From: JBBRGK01 sp036741355
GTDB lineage: Bacteria > Chloroflexota > Dehalococcoidia > CAUJGQ01
Assembly: GCA_036741355.1 (NCBI GenBank)
Contig: DAINSK010000060.1
Span: forward strand, 1 to 16,256
Direction of reading: 5' to 3'
Length of the DNA stretch: 16,256 bases
Part shown: positions 14,271 through 16,256 of the stretch, piece by piece
How the letters are laid out: each line of letters begins with the position of its first letter
Numbering within the stretch: position 1 is the stretch's first letter
Translations under genes and position numbers: made by a program
Notes under the pieces: generated by a model
Told to the model about the DNA's origin: nothing
Databases searched by the model: none
Seen by the model: the letters and a program-made list of their open reading frames with translations, nothing else

Positions 14271-15206
14271 ATGCGGTTGCTGCCCTGGCAACGAGTGGCG
14301 TGGGAACTGATGATCGGCGCCCTGGCGATCATCGCCGCTGCCGCCGTGATCGGACCGGTCTTCTTCGTCGTCAACCTCATCTACCGGTCAGGGCTGTTCA
14401 ACTTGATGTTCGCGACGATCGCTGCCGGTGCGGTGTTGCTGTTCTACCAGGTGCGGCTACGACCCGCCTTGCGCGACCCGGCCATGCGTGCTGCTGCCGG
14501 CATCGCGGAGGCGCTACGGGGCGGCGAGCCGCCAACGCCCGAACAACTGCGCTCGGCGTCCGCGTTCCGCATTTGGGGCGGCGTGCCGACGGCCGCGCTC
14601 CGCGCCACGCTGCATAAACCCGCCGGCACGACCCCGCTTGCTCTGACCGAAGCGTTGTGCAGCTTTGTGCAGTCGCGCGCGGACGAGGCGCCGACGCTCA
14701 CCTGGGCCCTGTCGGAAGTCGGTGGAGACCGGTATCTGCTCCTGCAGGAGCCAGAACAGGCCGGCGAACCGATGCAGGAGATGAACGCCGTCATTCGCAC
14801 ATCCCAGGTCTGGGAGGAGAGCTTTCATCACCTCTGGAGCGCCAACGGACCGGCGAGCTATGAGGAGCCCGTGGCGTTCGCGACCGTTCTGGTGGGACAG
14901 GCGGTTGCGGGCAAAGAGTCGGAGTTACACAAGTTTGCCATCGGTATGGCTGAACGCGTTGCGGCGCTTCCCGACGTCTCGGGCGTGGAAGTACTCACCA
15001 GCGATACCCACGGTAACGAGGCCCCATACGTATTGTGGCTCGCAGCCGGCCGGGAGCGCGCCGTACGGCGGCAGGTTTACCTGGCACTGGAACCTGCCTC
15101 GGCTGGCGAAGGTCTCGCCACGGCGATCGATCGGTTCGACCTGATCGCCTGCGACGCCTACGCTGCACTTGAATATCTCGTGCAGTCCACCGCGGAAAAT
15201 CGCTGA
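14271..15206 (+). CDS. Unknown protein with two N-terminal membrane helices
   Basis: The protein has 311 residues; its ATG has AAAGG about eight bases upstream, and the ribosome binding site lies inside a small ACCGG/CCGGT hairpin. Two hydrophobic helices (about 12-37 and 42-62) are joined by a short YRSG turn. A mostly soluble domain of about 240 residues follows, with SFVQSRADEAPTLTWALSEV, VWEESFHHLWSANGPASYEE and a C-terminal helix DAYAALEYLVQSTAENR. I recognise no family or catalytic motif. It sits 43 bp after the phosphate permease and 28 bp before the aminopeptidase, so it is likely part of that operon. A membrane-tethered accessory of either neighbour is possible, but this is only context. 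Confidence 0.75.
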   Translation: MRLLPWQRVAWELMIGALAIIAAAAVIGPVFFVVNLIYRSGLFNLMFATIAAGAVLLFYQVRLRPALRDPAMRAAAGIAEALRGGEPPTPEQLRSASAFRIWGGVPTAALRATLHKPAGTTPLALTEALCSFVQSRADEAPTLTWALSEVGGDRYLLLQEPEQAGEPMQEMNAVIRTSQVWEESFHHLWSANGPASYEEPVAFATVLVGQAVAGKESELHKFAIGMAERVAALPDVSGVEVLTSDTHGNEAPYVLWLAAGRERAVRRQVYLALEPASAGEGLATAIDRFDLIACDAYAALEYLVQSTAENR

Positions 15207-15234
15207 CGCTCGGCGTGGGCAAAAGGAGCAGGTC

Positions 15235-16256
15235 TTGGACATCCGGGTAGAACGGGGCGATATCACAACGTTCGACGGCAAGGCGATCGTGGTCAACCTC
15301 TTTGACGGGGTCACGCATCCCGGCGGTGGCACCGGCGCCGTTGACAAAGCACTAGGCGGCACGATATCGCGGCTCATCGCCGACGGCGATATCCGCGGCA
15401 AGGCGGGCGAGATAAGCGTGGTCCACACACTGGGCAAAATTGTCGCCGGCCGTGTCGTTGTGCTCGGGCTCGGCAAGGTGGAGGACTTCAACATCGACAA
15501 GGTGCGCAACCTCACCGCCAACGTTGCCCGATTCCTACGGAACAAAGGCTATGGAACGGCCGCCACCATCGCCCATGGGGCCGGCATCGGTGGGCTCCAG
15601 GCCGATGCGGTTGGCCGGGCGATCGGAGAGGGAGTGGTGCTCGGCCTTTACCGCTTTACGCGGCACCAGAAGCCGGAGGAGGAACGGCGAGAGCTGGAAA
15701 GCCTGGTCGTTCTGGAAAACGACGCCGGCCGGGTTGATGCGTTGCGCGGCGGCCTTGAGGCCGGTGTGATCCTCGCCGAAGCGACCAACCTGGCTCGCGA
15801 CATGGCCAACGAGCCCAGCAATTACCTGACGCCGACCGAAATGGCGGCGCGGGCGCAGGCCGTCGCCGACCAGACGGGGCTGCAGTGCGAGGTGCTGGAC
15901 ACCGAGCAGATGGTCGAGCTGGGCATGGGATCGTTGCTCGGCGTCGCCAAGGGAAGTGCTCAGCCCCCGAAGTTCATCGTGATGGAATATCGCGGCGACC
16001 CCGAGAGCGAAAGCAGCGTTGGACTGATCGGCAAGGGAATCACCTTTGACACTGGCGGCATCTCGATCAAGCAGGCGGCCGGCATGGAAGAGATGAAGGG
16101 CGACATGACCGGCGGCGCCAGCGTTATCGCCGCGCTGTCGGCGATCGCCCGGCTCAAGCCGCGCATCAACGTCACCGGCATCGTTCCCGCCACCGAAAAC
16201 ATGCCGGGCGGCAACGCGATCAAGCCCGGCGACGTGCTGCGGGCGATGAACGGCAC
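15235..16256 (+). CDS. pepA: Leucyl aminopeptidase (M17), 3' end outside the window
   Basis: The TTG start at 15235 has AAGGAG six bases upstream, and the frame runs to the window edge, giving 340 codons. The N-terminal regulatory-type domain (DIRVERGDITTFDGKAIVVN onward) is followed by the M17 catalytic core: TNLARDMANEPSNYLTPTE, GKGITFDTGG (Lys267, Asp272) and KQAAGMEEMKGDMTGGA (Lys279, Asp290). These line up with E. coli PepA Lys270, Asp275, Lys282 and Asp293, including spacing. The remaining metal and bicarbonate-site residues (NTDAEGR block) fall beyond the edge. It removes N-terminal residues from peptides in the cytoplasm as a two-metal hexamer. It is the fourth gene of the DUF47-PiT run, 28 bp after the unknown membrane protein. 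Confidence 0.93.
   Translation, partial: MDIRVERGDITTFDGKAIVVNLFDGVTHPGGGTGAVDKALGGTISRLIADGDIRGKAGEISVVHTLGKIVAGRVVVLGLGKVEDFNIDKVRNLTANVARFLRNKGYGTAATIAHGAGIGGLQADAVGRAIGEGVVLGLYRFTRHQKPEEERRELESLVVLENDAGRVDALRGGLEAGVILAEATNLARDMANEPSNYLTPTEMAARAQAVADQTGLQCEVLDTEQMVELGMGSLLGVAKGSAQPPKFIVMEYRGDPESESSVGLIGKGITFDTGGISIKQAAGMEEMKGDMTGGASVIAALSAIARLKPRINVTGIVPATENMPGGNAIKPGDVLRAMNG

Overview
The window is a high-GC bacterial chromosome segment with short spacers, tail-to-tail gene overlaps and Shine-Dalgarno-led genes, some starting at GTG or TTG. An F420-type luciferase-like oxidoreductase, an HSD10-type SDR, a DUF47/PiT pair and a dispersed-looking palindrome built on CCCCCAGAATTGGGGG together suggest an uncultured member of the Chloroflexota. 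An actinobacterial or other high-GC soil lineage cannot be excluded. No rRNA, tRNA, CRISPR array, transposase or phage gene was seen.

Layout. At 1-1026 the end of a small membrane protein converges on a glycine-zipper, stress-protein-like gene, with a probable bidirectional terminator between them. At 1267-2388 lies an NAD-type isocitrate/isopropylmalate dehydrogenase family gene whose start overlaps a five-codon leader ORF. At 2371-8394 four minus-strand genes follow one another: gamma-glutamyltransferase, nitrilase-family amidase, S9 peptidase and a luciferase-like oxidoreductase. This looks like a peptide/amide catabolic cluster. At 8555-9151 there is a small P-loop ATPase/kinase. The region 9152-10371 is a patchwork of very small genes: a hydrophobic microprotein, a possible overlapping minus-strand gene, two in-frame ORFs split by one TAG, and a short secreted protein that may be a truncated NTF2-like protein.

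At 10372-12359 are an HSD10-type short-chain dehydrogenase and a cyclase/kynurenine-formamidase family enzyme, both on the minus strand. They are separated by a repeat-rich spacer with three tandem palindrome-bearing repeats, two hairpins and a heptamer repeat. At 12587-16256 a plus-strand run encodes a PhoU-like DUF47 protein, a PiT phosphate permease, an unknown two-helix membrane protein and a leucyl aminopeptidase cut by the window edge.

The recurring theme is hydrolysis of peptides and amides (GGT, nitrilase, S9, M17), beside one low-affinity phosphate uptake module. I found no clear new defence or mobile system. The least explained parts are the small-gene patch at 9.1-10.2 kb, the repeat spacer at 11.16-11.37 kb, and the unknown membrane protein between the phosphate permease and the aminopeptidase.
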